This document shows positions 37,517 to 46,574 of a stretch of DNA of 64,000 nt, in pieces. The stretch spans positions 1,488,001 through 1,552,000 of the forward strand of contig NZ_CP195121.1 of NCBI RefSeq assembly GCF_052057775.1, in the 5' to 3' direction. Made by a program: the position numbers and the translations under genes. The stretch's first letter is position 1, and each line of letters opens with the position of its first letter. Source of the DNA: Methanococcoides sp052057775. Its GTDB lineage: Archaea > Halobacteriota > Methanosarcinia > Methanosarcinales > Methanosarcinaceae. The notes under the pieces were generated by a model. That model made no database searches. It had not been told where the DNA came from and saw only the letters and a list, made by a program, of their open reading frames with translations.

Positions 37517-38473
37517 ATGTCTTTGAAACTTAATTGTGAAATTTGTAGAGATGAGTTTATTGATCATAATCCAGACTTAAAGCATTGTCCATCTTGCCAG
37601 GGAATTCTAAATCGATATAAAAAAAGTAAAAGATATAATTATCCATCTGTAAAAGCTGCATTACGGGAAGCTTTTTCTCACAAAGATTCTGAAAATGTAT
37701 ATTTTAAATGCGAATATACAGGGATTATTAGCAAATTTAATGATGGAACTGGAACAGTTGGACACTTTAAAGACCCTTTTGTTTTGACATTAGATCATGA
37801 ATACTCCAAAAAGAATAGAGTGGTTGTGTCTTTAAACCTTGTTAATAAAATTAAAGGTGATATACCACCAACAGAATTCAAGCGAATTATAATGGCATTG
37901 GGTGATTTTTTTAACAGTGTAACTGTGGATAAAACAAAAGCCTCTGAAAAGCTTGAAGATGAACTAAAGGAAATATGCACCATCTCTCAATAGATAATCT
38001 CAAGAAGTAAAGGTTTAGATCAAATAGTAAATGAAGATACAAAAATTTTAATTATAGGAACTTTTCCTGGTGAAAAATCGAGAAATCAAAAACAATATTA
38101 TGCCGATTCTCGAAACCAATTTTGGAATTTGATGAGTTATGTTCTTGGCATTGATCTAAAGGAAATGGAATACGAAGATAGAATCAACATTTTGAAGAAA
38201 CATAAGATTGGACTATGGGACACAATAGAATCTTGTGAAATCGTTGGAAGTTTAGACAAAAACATATGCAACCCACACTACAATGATTTTTCTCACCTCA
38301 GCCAGATAAAAAAGATTGTATGCAATGGAGGAAAGGTGGAAGAAATATGTAAGGAACATTGTACTGTTCCTGATGGTGTTCAAGTTGTAAGAGTTCTTTC
38401 TTCGAGTTCTGCTAATAATGGTGTAGTAGGTAGATCAGAGGACTGGAAAGAAGCAATAAAAGTTCTACTTTGA
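37517..38473 (+). CDS. zinc ribbon-HNH nuclease joined by in-frame UAG to a DNA glycosylase (predicted pyrrolysine 159)
   Basis: The first 158 codons carry two CxxC pairs (C7/C10, C28/C31), then an HNH-type core (CEYTG, LTLDHE, SLNLVNKIKGD) with catalytic D-H and N. Then TAG at 37991. The same frame runs on for 159 codons to TGA-38473 with the fold of hypoxanthine/uracil-DNA glycosylases (Mug-like, family 6): LIIGTFPGEKS, QYYADSRNQFW, IGLWDTIESC and SSSSAN. Between the TAG and the glycosylase core there is no ATG, GTG or TTG, so the second half has no start of its own. One 318-residue protein read through UAG is the simplest reading. It would recognise a deaminated or modified base and cut near it; repair or phage defence are both possible. 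Confidence 0.8.
37991..37993 (+). other. in-frame UAG codon, predicted pyrrolysine site (HNH-glycosylase)
   Basis: TAG at codon 159 at the junction of the two domains. The downstream domain lacks any start codon before its conserved core. Confidence 0.65.
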
Positions 38474-38607
38474 GTTCTATTTTGGTTAAACGCTTTAAAA
38501 GTGTTGTCGAAATGTAGCAATATCTAAAAAAAAGATTATTAAAGATTTTATTTTACTATTTTTTAATAAACTTAAAATATATTGTGAATATACAGATACG
38601 GTATATG

Positions 38608-38808
38608 ATTGAACTTGATAAAAAGCAAAAAAACAGTATGGGAATAATGCTTTTTTCTCGTTTTGTTGAAAAACACCTTTATGACACCGATTGGCGCTTA
38701 ATAGCAACTTGTTGTGGTGTATCTGATATTTTGAATAAATATGAGCGCGTTACACGTGCTCAAACTTTTGGAGATCCTGATTATCCAACTGCAATATCTA
38801 GGTTTTAG
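38608..38808 (+). CDS. small hypothetical protein ending in UAG
   Basis: From ATG 38608, 66 codons rich in W, C and charged residues (DTDWRLIATCCGVS, FGDPDYPTAISRF). It ends in TAG at 38806; after it the frame has only eight codons to TAA. It may be a true stop or a short readthrough. No family recognised; it may be a gene fragment. Confidence 0.35.
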   Translation: MELDKKQKNSMGIMLFSRFVEKHLYDTDWRLIATCCGVSDILNKYERVTRAQTFGDPDYPTAISRF

Positions 38809-39260
38809 AAGAAAAAAGTGTACGGGTTTGTGTAATTCATTTGAATAACCATATTTTAAAAATTTCTGAAAAATATACCTAGTTCTTCGACATCAAATTT
38901 CAACAGTATAAAGCTGTTTATTTTTAATTTAATTTTTTAATTTATCAGTATATTTATTAAAAGAGATAACATTGATAATATTTATATATACTCATTATAG
39001 ATATAATTATATAGTTTAAAATTAAGAGAATATTGTGGAATAATAATCCACTATATGGACATTTTAAGGAGGAGTGGGACTGCCAGATAATATAGGTTTT
39101 GTAGTAGTGTACAATAGACCAGAGGATACTGAGAAATTTAAGTCAAGCTTTTGCCAATAACACAAGCTATCCCTTGCTCGCAATAGTGAGCGAGACTTAG
39201 TTTATGCATTTTTAATAATCATATTGTAGAACTAAAATTGGCTAGGTATTAAAGTTTAAT
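38809..39260. other. intergenic region with a possible gene fragment
   Basis: Mostly A+T. A strong GGAGG at 39068-39072 is followed by a 28-codon frame (GTG 39074 to TAA 39160) reading like the start of a protein (NIGFVVVYNRPED). The spacing is too short for normal initiation, so it looks like a remnant. Confidence 0.3.
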
Positions 39261-40157
39261 ATGGGGGTAAACATGACATCCGATACGAATCATAATTATG
39301 ATGGTTACAAGCGGCATATCGCCGCAATAATTTTTTGGTTAGCTTTCTTTGCTAGTGCTTATTTAATTTATTTCGCAGTATATAAGGGGGAAGACTTGAA
39401 AATACCTCAGTATGTAATTGTCTTTAGCGTAATTGGTGGACTAATGTATCTTTTCGCTTCTACTGCAAGCGAATGGGCAACAACAAGAAAAAAGCTCGAA
39501 GGGTTAAATGACAATGAAACAGAATTAAAAAAGTTCAACAACAAAAATTTTTATGAAAAATTAAATGATTTCGATATTCAAAGAAAAGCTTTGCGTGTAC
39601 TGGCAGCTCCCCTACTGGCAATTGGAATATACCTGCTATTTGATCTGATATTTGTTGACTATGGTACAACAACCGTATCATCAAATATCAGCAACAATTC
39701 AAGTACATTGGATATAGTAAATGCGATAAGAAATGCCGATGATTCTGAAAAGATCACCCGGATGAAAGCAGGCATATCTTTTCTGGTCGGAGCTTTTGTA
39801 AAACAATTTCTGGATTTAATCCAGGCATTAGCAGCGGGAATTGGAAAGAATGAGGAAATTGGAAAGAATGAGGAAATTGGAAAGAAACCAGAAGAGGCTG
39901 AGGTAAGGAAAGATGCGGAATCCCTGATAAGTGTTGCCGAGAAGTATCTCAAGGAAGGAGAAAACAAAGCTCCTAAGGAAGGAGAAAACAAAGCTCCTAA
40001 GGAAGGAGAAAACAAAGCTCTTAAGGAGGGGATATTAAAGATGAAAGGCGCAATTTATGATCTCAAAACAGCTATTGAAGGCAGTGATATTGAAACAATC
40101 AAGAGTAATACCGAAGCTCTGCGGGAAGCAATAAAAGAATTCTCAAAATTAATTTAA
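39261..40157 (+). CDS. membrane protein with a repeat-containing C-terminal tail
   Basis: 298 residues; ATG at 39261 or 39273 (MTSDTN). Two N-terminal helices at about 18-38 and 47-67, a third at about 110-130 and a fourth near 170-190, then a charged tail with short repeats (KNEEIG twice, KEGENKAP three times) and a helical end. No family recognised. Repeats in the DNA are near-identical, so they are recent. Confidence 0.7.
   Translation: MGVNMTSDTNHNYDGYKRHIAAIIFWLAFFASAYLIYFAVYKGEDLKIPQYVIVFSVIGGLMYLFASTASEWATTRKKLEGLNDNETELKKFNNKNFYEKLNDFDIQRKALRVLAAPLLAIGIYLLFDLIFVDYGTTTVSSNISNNSSTLDIVNAIRNADDSEKITRMKAGISFLVGAFVKQFLDLIQALAAGIGKNEEIGKNEEIGKKPEEAEVRKDAESLISVAEKYLKEGENKAPKEGENKAPKEGENKALKEGILKMKGAIYDLKTAIEGSDIETIKSNTEALREAIKEFSKLI
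39843..39890 (+). repeat. 18-base tandem repeat
   Basis: Two exact copies (39843-39860, 39861-39878) of a unit that translates GKNEEI, plus a partial third. Confidence 0.85.
39951..40022 (+). repeat. 24-base tandem repeat
   Basis: Three copies (39951, 39975, 39999) encoding KEGENKAP; the third differs by one base in 24. In frame with the host gene. Confidence 0.9.
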
Positions 40158-40215
40158 AGAAATTGATTAGATCGAGAAGAAAATTCTCAGACATTATTCG
40201 AATTGATAAAAAAAT

Positions 40216-40251
40216 AAAGTGTTGGAATCCCAATGGACTCCAATACTTTTT
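40216..40251. terminator. bidirectional hairpin terminator
   Basis: A fifteen-position stem with one mismatch and one G-T pair (AAAGTGTTGGAATCC against GGACTCCAATACTTT), loop CAAT, T-run after, A-run before, between the repeat protein and the cas1 remnant. Confidence 0.75.
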
Positions 40252-40254
40252 CAT

Positions 40255-40866
40255 TTAAGTTTGGAACGATATCAATCTCCATCCTTCCAACCTTTCCCTT
40301 ACATGAGCATTCAGGCTAAATGACTTCCCAGACATAGCATTCTGCTTCATATAATGCAATGTGCCTTTAGAGAATCCCATCTTCTTCCATTCAGTGTAGG
40401 GCATATCAATAATCTTCTTCCTAAGCAAATCAGAATCATCTCTTTCAGCCACAAAAACAGGCTTGCTGAACTCAATGGTTTTTCTCTTCCCAACAACATT
40501 ACAGTTAAGCTCCCTTGCCTTCAGCAAAAGGACAGATCCCCAAGAACCATTCTTTTTCCTGTACTCAACCTTACTGTTCATCATAGAATTGAACTCTTCA
40601 GTTACTTTCCTTGCTCCTATTGGTCTAAGTCTTAATGAAAAGCTCTCAGTCCTGACAAAATCCTTGTTATCCATTACTTCCTTCTCAATCAGGTTCATAA
40701 CAGCAAGATCAACAATGAACCTGAACGGCTCTTGGAGATCATAGGCAAGACTATACTTGCTTTGATTCATTTCATGCAAAAAACCTACATGAGCATCAAG
40801 ACCAACTGAATTAATGGCTCTCAGGCATTCAGATTTGAATCGTTTAATTATTAAAGTGATTGCTAA
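40255..40866 (-). pseudogene. cas1: 5'-truncated cas1 remnant
   Basis: About 200 codons of the C-terminal, integrase-like part of Cas1: SECLRAINSVGLDAHVGFLHE with its catalytic His, SLAYDLQEPFR with the Asp, and a C-terminus KMGFSKGTLHYMK. The N-terminal beta domain (about 120-150 residues, with the catalytic Glu region) is gone; upstream is an in-frame TAA at 40867 and unrelated AT-rich sequence. No cas2, other cas genes or repeat array are seen. A decayed CRISPR adaptation module. Confidence 0.85.
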
Positions 40867-40930
40867 TTATAATAAGCAAAAAAGCAACAAGTAAAGTCTA
40901 TAAAATGATGCTGAATGAGAAATAACTTCA

Positions 40931-41758
40931 TTATTCATCACCATTATTGATTTCATCGGTGAGTCTTTGCACTTCTTTAATGTAGGATTCTGCATATTCT
41001 TTAGTGATTACCATAGTGTATTTCCCATGTGCAACCTGATTTCGTATGGATCTTATCTTTTTAATTAATTCAACTTGTTTTGCATTTAATATTTTTTCAC
41101 TTTCTGCGAATGAAACCATTTGCAAAAGTGAGATATGCCTTTTACTCTCAACTAAGTTCATTTTTGCTAGTTTGGCGTACAAAGATTTCTCGATTGCATT
41201 ACTAAGTTCAAGTAACATAACGTTATAATATCCATTTTCATATGCTTGTATTGCTTTTAAAAGCGAATTTGCTTCAAATTCGCCTGCTTTTTCGATATCC
41301 CCTTCAAGCCTTATTTCATTACTTCTCGAACTATTTATATATGTATATGTCGTTGAGATCAAAGCAAGCAAGACGCCTATCAATGATGCTAAATTCATTA
41401 AAATTTCGCTATCCACATTAAGAAGTTTAGAGGACACATATAGCACAAAAATGACTACCGGAAAACCAATAATTGCTGTTGCATATAAGAAATCAGCTAT
41501 TTTAGTTACATGGCGAAACACATCAATTTTAATTAATTTAAGTGAACTATATTTTAAATTATGAATCGCATACATATATACAGATAAAAACAGAATAGCT
41601 CCCATTATTAAAAACAAATAATATATTGAAGGGGTGTATGAAAAAAATGGGATTTCAATTGGTTCTAAATAGTCTCTATAAGTGGGAAGGGCAAATATCA
41701 GAGCTAGAAAACTAATAATAAAAATTGTTTTTTTATCTGCATTTATGTCATCCTTCAT
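40931..41758 (-). CDS. membrane protein with C-terminal HEPN-like domain
   Basis: 275 residues. Four membrane helices (about 12-30, 45-65, 90-115, 125-145), then a helical cytoplasmic domain with IRNQVAHGKY at about 235-245, the R-x4-H signature of HEPN ribonucleases and toxins. HEPN domains are common effectors in RNA-targeting defence. Here the membrane link could also mean a sensor. No antitoxin gene is obvious. Confidence 0.7.
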   Translation of the reverse strand: MKDDINADKKTIFIISFLALIFALPTYRDYLEPIEIPFFSYTPSIYYLFLIMGAILFLSVYMYAIHNLKYSSLKLIKIDVFRHVTKIADFLYATAIIGFPVVIFVLYVSSKLLNVDSEILMNLASLIGVLLALISTTYTYINSSRSNEIRLEGDIEKAGEFEANSLLKAIQAYENGYYNVMLLELSNAIEKSLYAKLAKMNLVESKRHISLLQMVSFAESEKILNAKQVELIKKIRSIRNQVAHGKYTMVITKEYAESYIKEVQRLTDEINNGDE

Positions 41759-41804
41759 ACTTTTCTTTAAAAGAGTTACAGTATAAATACATTCCTAATT
41801 AAAA

Positions 41805-42632
41805 TTAATAATTTGTGAGACTTCGGTTTTTCATTTTTGGCATTTTCCTTCTCGAAACCAACAAATAAACCACACCAACAAGCAACAACACAATACACCC
41901 AATCGTTGTACTGATAATCACAGGATACTGCCCCCCAAATCCTTCAGGCGAAGTGTGCTTTAGCAATATTCCTGAATAAGCCCAGACAATAACAAGTCCG
42001 TAGGCAACATCCCTGTTCTTCAGCATGGTCACAAGACCTATAACAAGTCCTAAAGCAATTACTATAACAGTCCAGGAAGCGTCGCTCAAAATGAAGTCTT
42101 TCCAGCCCAGGCTGACAAGAAGTACAGTGGCATTGGCAATGGTTGCTACTGTGATCCATCCGAAGTAAACGCTGAATGGAAGCCTGATAAAGAAATATTC
42201 GTTCTTAGAAAACTGTTCCCTGCTTGTCAGCTGATTTATCAGGATCAGGCAAATGAGGATCACGATCATCAGCAACATGGATAATGGGATTATTTCATAG
42301 TGCCATGCGAAGATCCAGGACGCATTGGCAATGGAAGATACAGAGAACAGGATTCCTATCTTATAGATGAGCTCGGTCCTGTCAGTGGTTGTGTTTCCCT
42401 GAAAAATGCCGAGCTGGTAAAGGGTGTAGCCTCCCAGTAATAGATATATGAGTCCCCAGATCGCAAAGGTCGCTCCTGCAGGGGCAAAAAGATTGGGGTA
42501 GGCGTCTGAGAGCTGGCCGGTGGTGATGTCGTTGATGGGGAGGATGTTGGCCAGTGCATTGACAGTGATCATTATCAGGAACGTTAGTGTGGTGATGATC
42601 TTGATTGTTTGATTTCTTTGGTTTGTGTTCAT
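41805..42632 (-). CDS. TspO/MBR-related membrane protein
   Basis: 275 residues, seven or so helices. Motif LFAPAGATFAIWGLIYLLL and the following tryptophan-containing helices match the long, TspO-related tryptophan-rich family found in archaea and bacteria. Ligand unknown. Base use returns toward the chromosomal average, so this may mark the end of the island. Confidence 0.8.
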   Translation of the reverse strand: MNTNQRNQTIKIITTLTFLIMITVNALANILPINDITTGQLSDAYPNLFAPAGATFAIWGLIYLLLGGYTLYQLGIFQGNTTTDRTELIYKIGILFSVSSIANASWIFAWHYEIIPLSMLLMIVILICLILINQLTSREQFSKNEYFFIRLPFSVYFGWITVATIANATVLLVSLGWKDFILSDASWTVIVIALGLVIGLVTMLKNRDVAYGLVIVWAYSGILLKHTSPEGFGGQYPVIISTTIGCIVLLLVGVVYLLVSRRKMPKMKNRSLTNY

Positions 42633-42711
42633 GATAGATTCAGTCCCCCATCAATGCTAAAAAACAATCTGGTAAACTGATATTTCTTACCGGCTTAATA
42701 CCAAAAAATAA

Positions 42712-43098
42712 TCATTCTCTATCAATGTAACCGTTATTCCATAACGCGATAACTACATCCATTTGTCCATTATGTGCTTTTGGTTCATCAACAACTTCAC
42801 GCCAAAGAGCTTTAGCATCCTTTGTTAAATTCGGGTTTTCTTTTAGAACTTTGACTGCTTTTAAAGCATATTCTTTATTTTTCTGAGATCTTGTATAGTT
42901 TCCCTTTTTTATACCCTTTATAAGACCTTCTTCACAAAGTGCAAGGAATGTGTTTCTTGGACATCCTTTCCTTTGGCTACAAGTCCCTTCCCCAAAGATT
43001 TCCGAGGTAACAAAATCCCAAATATCTCTAGGATCTTTTCCTTCATTTGATATTATCGCATTAACAGATCTTACTGCTGCTTCCCCATATTTTGTCAT
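42712..43098 (-). CDS. conserved hypothetical protein (DUF6979-like)
   Basis: 128 residues, mainly helical, with MTKYGEAAV at the start and SQRKGCPRNTFLALCEEGLI in the middle. Close relatives occur widely as small stand-alone proteins of unknown function. Confidence 0.7.
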   Translation of the reverse strand: MTKYGEAAVRSVNAIISNEGKDPRDIWDFVTSEIFGEGTCSQRKGCPRNTFLALCEEGLIKGIKKGNYTRSQKNKEYALKAVKVLKENPNLTKDAKALWREVVDEPKAHNGQMDVVIALWNNGYIDRE

Positions 43099-43203
43099 AT
43101 CAATAACCTCCCCATTAGTTTAAACCAAATTTTGAAAATTCAATATTCTCAATTATGATTTTGAGCAATATATTCTTTTGTTTATCTCGTTTAGAAATAA
43201 CAG

Positions 43204-46200
43204 TTATTCCCCCTCCCACCACTCACAGATTCCCTTAAAATCACAGAAATAACAATTCGGCTCCCCGCCAACCTCGAAATCATCCTTCAAAACCCTTGCA
43301 ACCACAGCATTGATCTCATCCACCACAACATCGATCCTCTCCTCATCCACATCCATCATTCGGAGCTCCTGAACCTCGGGGTTGACATAAAGCAATCCGG
43401 CCTGTACTGGCATTTTCCCGTACATCTCCTTCACGGCCAGGCAGTAGAGGGCCAGCTGGACATCGTCCTTCAGCTTGCTCTTTGGGAGGGTGGTCTTGCC
43501 TGTCTTGTAGTCGATGACGATGTATTCGCCTTCAGTTGTCCGGTCTATCCTGTCGATAACTCCTCCGAAATGGGCACCGTTCAGGTCGAGGTCGAAGTAT
43601 TCTTCCACTGCGACGGTCTCGTTGGGATTGTCGGCCTCGAAGCGGAACCAGAAGTCCAGCATCTGCTTCATCTTGCCGTGTTCCTGTTGTTCCTGGGTCC
43701 TGGAGGGGTAGGCTGCAGGGTCCCAGATGTCATCTAGCAGTTGGTTGGCTGTAGTAATGTCAATGGATTCTCCCTTCATGTCCATACGGGACAGTTGTTC
43801 GTAGACGGAGTGGACATCTGTACCGACCTGGAAATAGGCCTTCTGCGGAGTGGGTATGTTGAGGACTGTCCCATACTTGAACTTCAGCGGGCAGTCCTGG
43901 TATGTCTTGATCTTGGAAGCCGAGAATCTCATGTTCGGGTCCACGAGGGGCGGGATGTTGTTGTCGATCAGGTCCTCCAGTTCCTGCGGCTGCTTGGGGT
44001 TGAACTGCAGGAAATCCTTAGCATCAAAGGCGGACAGGTTGCCTTCGGCCTCGATCTCCCTGAGCTGGGCGAGGACCACAAGGGACTCCAGGGCCTGCTT
44101 TAACTGGCCCTGCTTTGAGTACATGCCGAGCATTCGGAGGTATTCATCCTTCTTCTTCATCAGGGGTGACATGTCCTCCACCTCGCTCTTCCTTTCGAAC
44201 TGCTCTGCTTCGATATACTCGATCAGCGGATTTGAGGTGTAGTCAAGCTGTGTGAGGAACTCGCTGGGGGAGACCTTCCGTTTGTTGCCTTCATACTTCT
44301 CAGGGAAAACCAGGTAAAGTTCTTCCTTTGTCCTTGTCATGGCAACATAGGCCAGCCTTCGTTCTTCCTCAAGGTGCAGCACCTTCTCATCCACATCCCT
44401 CTGGAAGCCCTTTGCCAGCTCCTTTGGTATGGTGAAGGCCTTTCTCCTGTAGGTCAGAGGAAGGTGCCTGGTGGCCATGTCGCAGACGAACACCACCTTC
44501 GCTTCCTTGCCCTTGGACTGGTGGATGGTCATCACCTTGACGGTATCCTCATCAATGGAAACTCCCTCTTCCAGGTCCAGGCCGAACACCAGCTCCAGAT
44601 CTTCCACCACTGTTTCCAGTTCACTGCCACCATCAACAAGCTCCAGGTCTTCCACAGTGGTGACGAGGGAGTTCAGTATGGAAATGTTCCTTCTGGATGA
44701 GAGAGTATCCTCCTGCAGCTGTGTCCTGTAGAAGTCTGTCTTCTCGGACAGCAGATGCTTCACAGTATCCGACGGCACGTGGCTCTTCTTGTATTCGATC
44801 AGATCATTGATCCGGGACACGATGGACCTTATAAGGTCCTTCTGGTTGATGTCAAGCTCGTCAAGGTGGTAGAGCAGCACGGAATATATGCCGTCGCCTG
44901 TATCGCCGTCATCCCTGCTGATCTTCAATGCCTGAAGGTTGATCTTCTGCAGGTTGTGCTCGCTCACACCTTCCCTTGACAATATCTTTGCAAAGGCGAT
45001 CCCGTTGTTGAACGGATTGGCCACCACATGGAGGTATGCCATCGCTTCCCTCACCACCGGGAAACGGTTCAGCTGGAGGCTGCCCACGAATTCCACGGGG
45101 ACCATCCTCTGCTTCAGTGATTCGCTGAACTTCTTGCCGTCAGCCCTTTTTCGGGTAAGGATGAAGATCTCCCCCGGCCGGACACCCTCATTGATCATAT
45201 GCGTGATCTCTTCAGCGACCCATTCTGCCTCGCTCACATCATCAGGCGCCTTGACAACCTTTACCTCGTTCTTCTCACCATTGTGGGCCGTGAGGTTCTT
45301 CTCCTGTCTCTGCGGGTTGTTCGCAATAAGCTGCTGGGACAGCTGCACGATCTGTGAGCTTGACCTGTAGTTCTTCTCAAGCGGAATTATCTCAAGGGAG
45401 GGGTAGTATTCCTTCAATTGTTGTATGTTGGAAAGATACGCTCCCCTGAAGCGGTAGATGCACTGGTCATCGTCAGCCACACAGGTCAGGTTGTTGCCAT
45501 CCGCTATCATGTGAACAAGGAATAGCTGAGCAAAATTTGTGTCCTGGAACTCATCCACGAGAACGTAGTCATATCTGGTCTTCACCATGTTCCTGACAAC
45601 ATTATTTGTCTCAAGAAGGTTGCAGGCCATGGTGATCATGTCGTCATAGTCAAGGAACCCGTTTTCACTCTTGTACTGCTGGTAATGCCCGTAGAACCTT
45701 GCAAGGTCGCTCAGCTTCAGCAGGATGTCCCTCTCGGTTTCGTCAATGCTGGCATCTTCCAGGTTCCTGCCTGCATATTCGGCCAGTTCTTCCGGTGAGA
45801 CGAGATGGTCCTTCAGCTGGGATACTCCTTCCAGCAGGCTGGTGATGAGGTCGTATGGCTGTGTGGGTATCGCAAGGTTCTGGAAGCCGAACGAGTCGAT
45901 GTTCTTTATTCCCCAGATGTGGGAGTGCTCCTTTGTTATCAGCTTCGCGTTCTGGTTGATTCCAAGATAAAGTGAGAACTCGCGAATCAGGTCATTGCAG
46001 AATGAGTGGAACGTGGAGACCGTGATTCCACTGCCGACGCCGATCTTGTTCTCGATTCTCTCCTGCATCTCACCAGCTGCTTTTTCGGAGAAGGTCAGTG
46101 CCAGTATCTTTTCCGGGGGGAGGCCGTTTTCGGTGAGGTCGACCACTTTCTCTGTGATGGTGAACGTCTTTCCTGAGCCCGGGCCTGCGAGAATGAGAAG

Positions 46201-46260
46201 CGGGCCGTCGGTGTATGTGACTGCTTTGAGCTGGTCTGGATTGAGTTTGGCGGATGGCAA
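43204..46260 (-). CDS. UvrD/Rep-type helicase fused to an Fe-S RecB-like nuclease
   Basis: 1018 residues. Superfamily 1A motifs: GPGSGKT at 26-32 (Walker A), VLVDEFQDTN (motif II), DDDQCIYRFRGA, and a C-terminal helicase half with TIHQSKGKEAKVV and RLAYVAMTR. From about 790 a PD-(D/E)xK RecB-type nuclease with GVIDRIDR and VIDYKTGK. CPLKF and a final C-x2-C-x5-C form the Fe-S site typical of AddB/Cas4-like nucleases. It likely processes DNA ends for repair. Confidence 0.95.
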   Translation of the reverse strand: MPSAKLNPDQLKAVTYTDGPLLILAGPGSGKTFTITEKVVDLTENGLPPEKILALTFSEKAAGEMQERIENKIGVGSGITVSTFHSFCNDLIREFSLYLGINQNAKLITKEHSHIWGIKNIDSFGFQNLAIPTQPYDLITSLLEGVSQLKDHLVSPEELAEYAGRNLEDASIDETERDILLKLSDLARFYGHYQQYKSENGFLDYDDMITMACNLLETNNVVRNMVKTRYDYVLVDEFQDTNFAQLFLVHMIADGNNLTCVADDDQCIYRFRGAYLSNIQQLKEYYPSLEIIPLEKNYRSSSQIVQLSQQLIANNPQRQEKNLTAHNGEKNEVKVVKAPDDVSEAEWVAEEITHMINEGVRPGEIFILTRKRADGKKFSESLKQRMVPVEFVGSLQLNRFPVVREAMAYLHVVANPFNNGIAFAKILSREGVSEHNLQKINLQALKISRDDGDTGDGIYSVLLYHLDELDINQKDLIRSIVSRINDLIEYKKSHVPSDTVKHLLSEKTDFYRTQLQEDTLSSRRNISILNSLVTTVEDLELVDGGSELETVVEDLELVFGLDLEEGVSIDEDTVKVMTIHQSKGKEAKVVFVCDMATRHLPLTYRRKAFTIPKELAKGFQRDVDEKVLHLEEERRLAYVAMTRTKEELYLVFPEKYEGNKRKVSPSEFLTQLDYTSNPLIEYIEAEQFERKSEVEDMSPLMKKKDEYLRMLGMYSKQGQLKQALESLVVLAQLREIEAEGNLSAFDAKDFLQFNPKQPQELEDLIDNNIPPLVDPNMRFSASKIKTYQDCPLKFKYGTVLNIPTPQKAYFQVGTDVHSVYEQLSRMDMKGESIDITTANQLLDDIWDPAAYPSRTQEQQEHGKMKQMLDFWFRFEADNPNETVAVEEYFDLDLNGAHFGGVIDRIDRTTEGEYIVIDYKTGKTTLPKSKLKDDVQLALYCLAVKEMYGKMPVQAGLLYVNPEVQELRMMDVDEERIDVVVDEINAVVARVLKDDFEVGGEPNCYFCDFKGICEWWEGE

Positions 46261-46494
46261 GTTGTGGTACCCCTTTGTTATGATTTGGAAAATGTTGTAT
46301 GGGAAGTTAAAGATTTGAGGGGTGTTATAGTTTTTGATTTGGTTTTGGAAGGTAACATTATTTCTGGAATTTTTGGATTGGATGAGATCATCCTAATTAT
46401 CCTTACATGAATCAAAATTTCAGGAACTGTAGCCCACTTGCCCTCTATAGTCATATTTAGGTAAATCTTGATTAATTGAGCTTAATTTTTGCCA

Positions 46495-46507
46495 AAAAAT
46501 ATATATG
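46495..46507 (+). promoter_or_regulatory. TATA box of the first Cache kinase
   Basis: AAAAAATATATATGC about 75 bases before the ATG. The second kinase has GTATATAAG at the matching distance (about 72) with similar sequence between. Confidence 0.5.
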
Positions 46508-46574
46508 CGTTAAAAATATTTGTCCCGCACCGATCAAACCCCTTTAAAACGATACAATCCGACGAGTTTTTGAA

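Noticed and set aside
38584..38808. UAG at 38806 as another pyrrolysine codon
   Set aside because: Only eight codons follow before TAA and none are recognisable; nothing tells stop from readthrough.
40200..41000. CRISPR array near cas1
   Set aside because: No regularly spaced repeats in the flanks; the only repeats nearby are the in-frame tandem units of the membrane protein.
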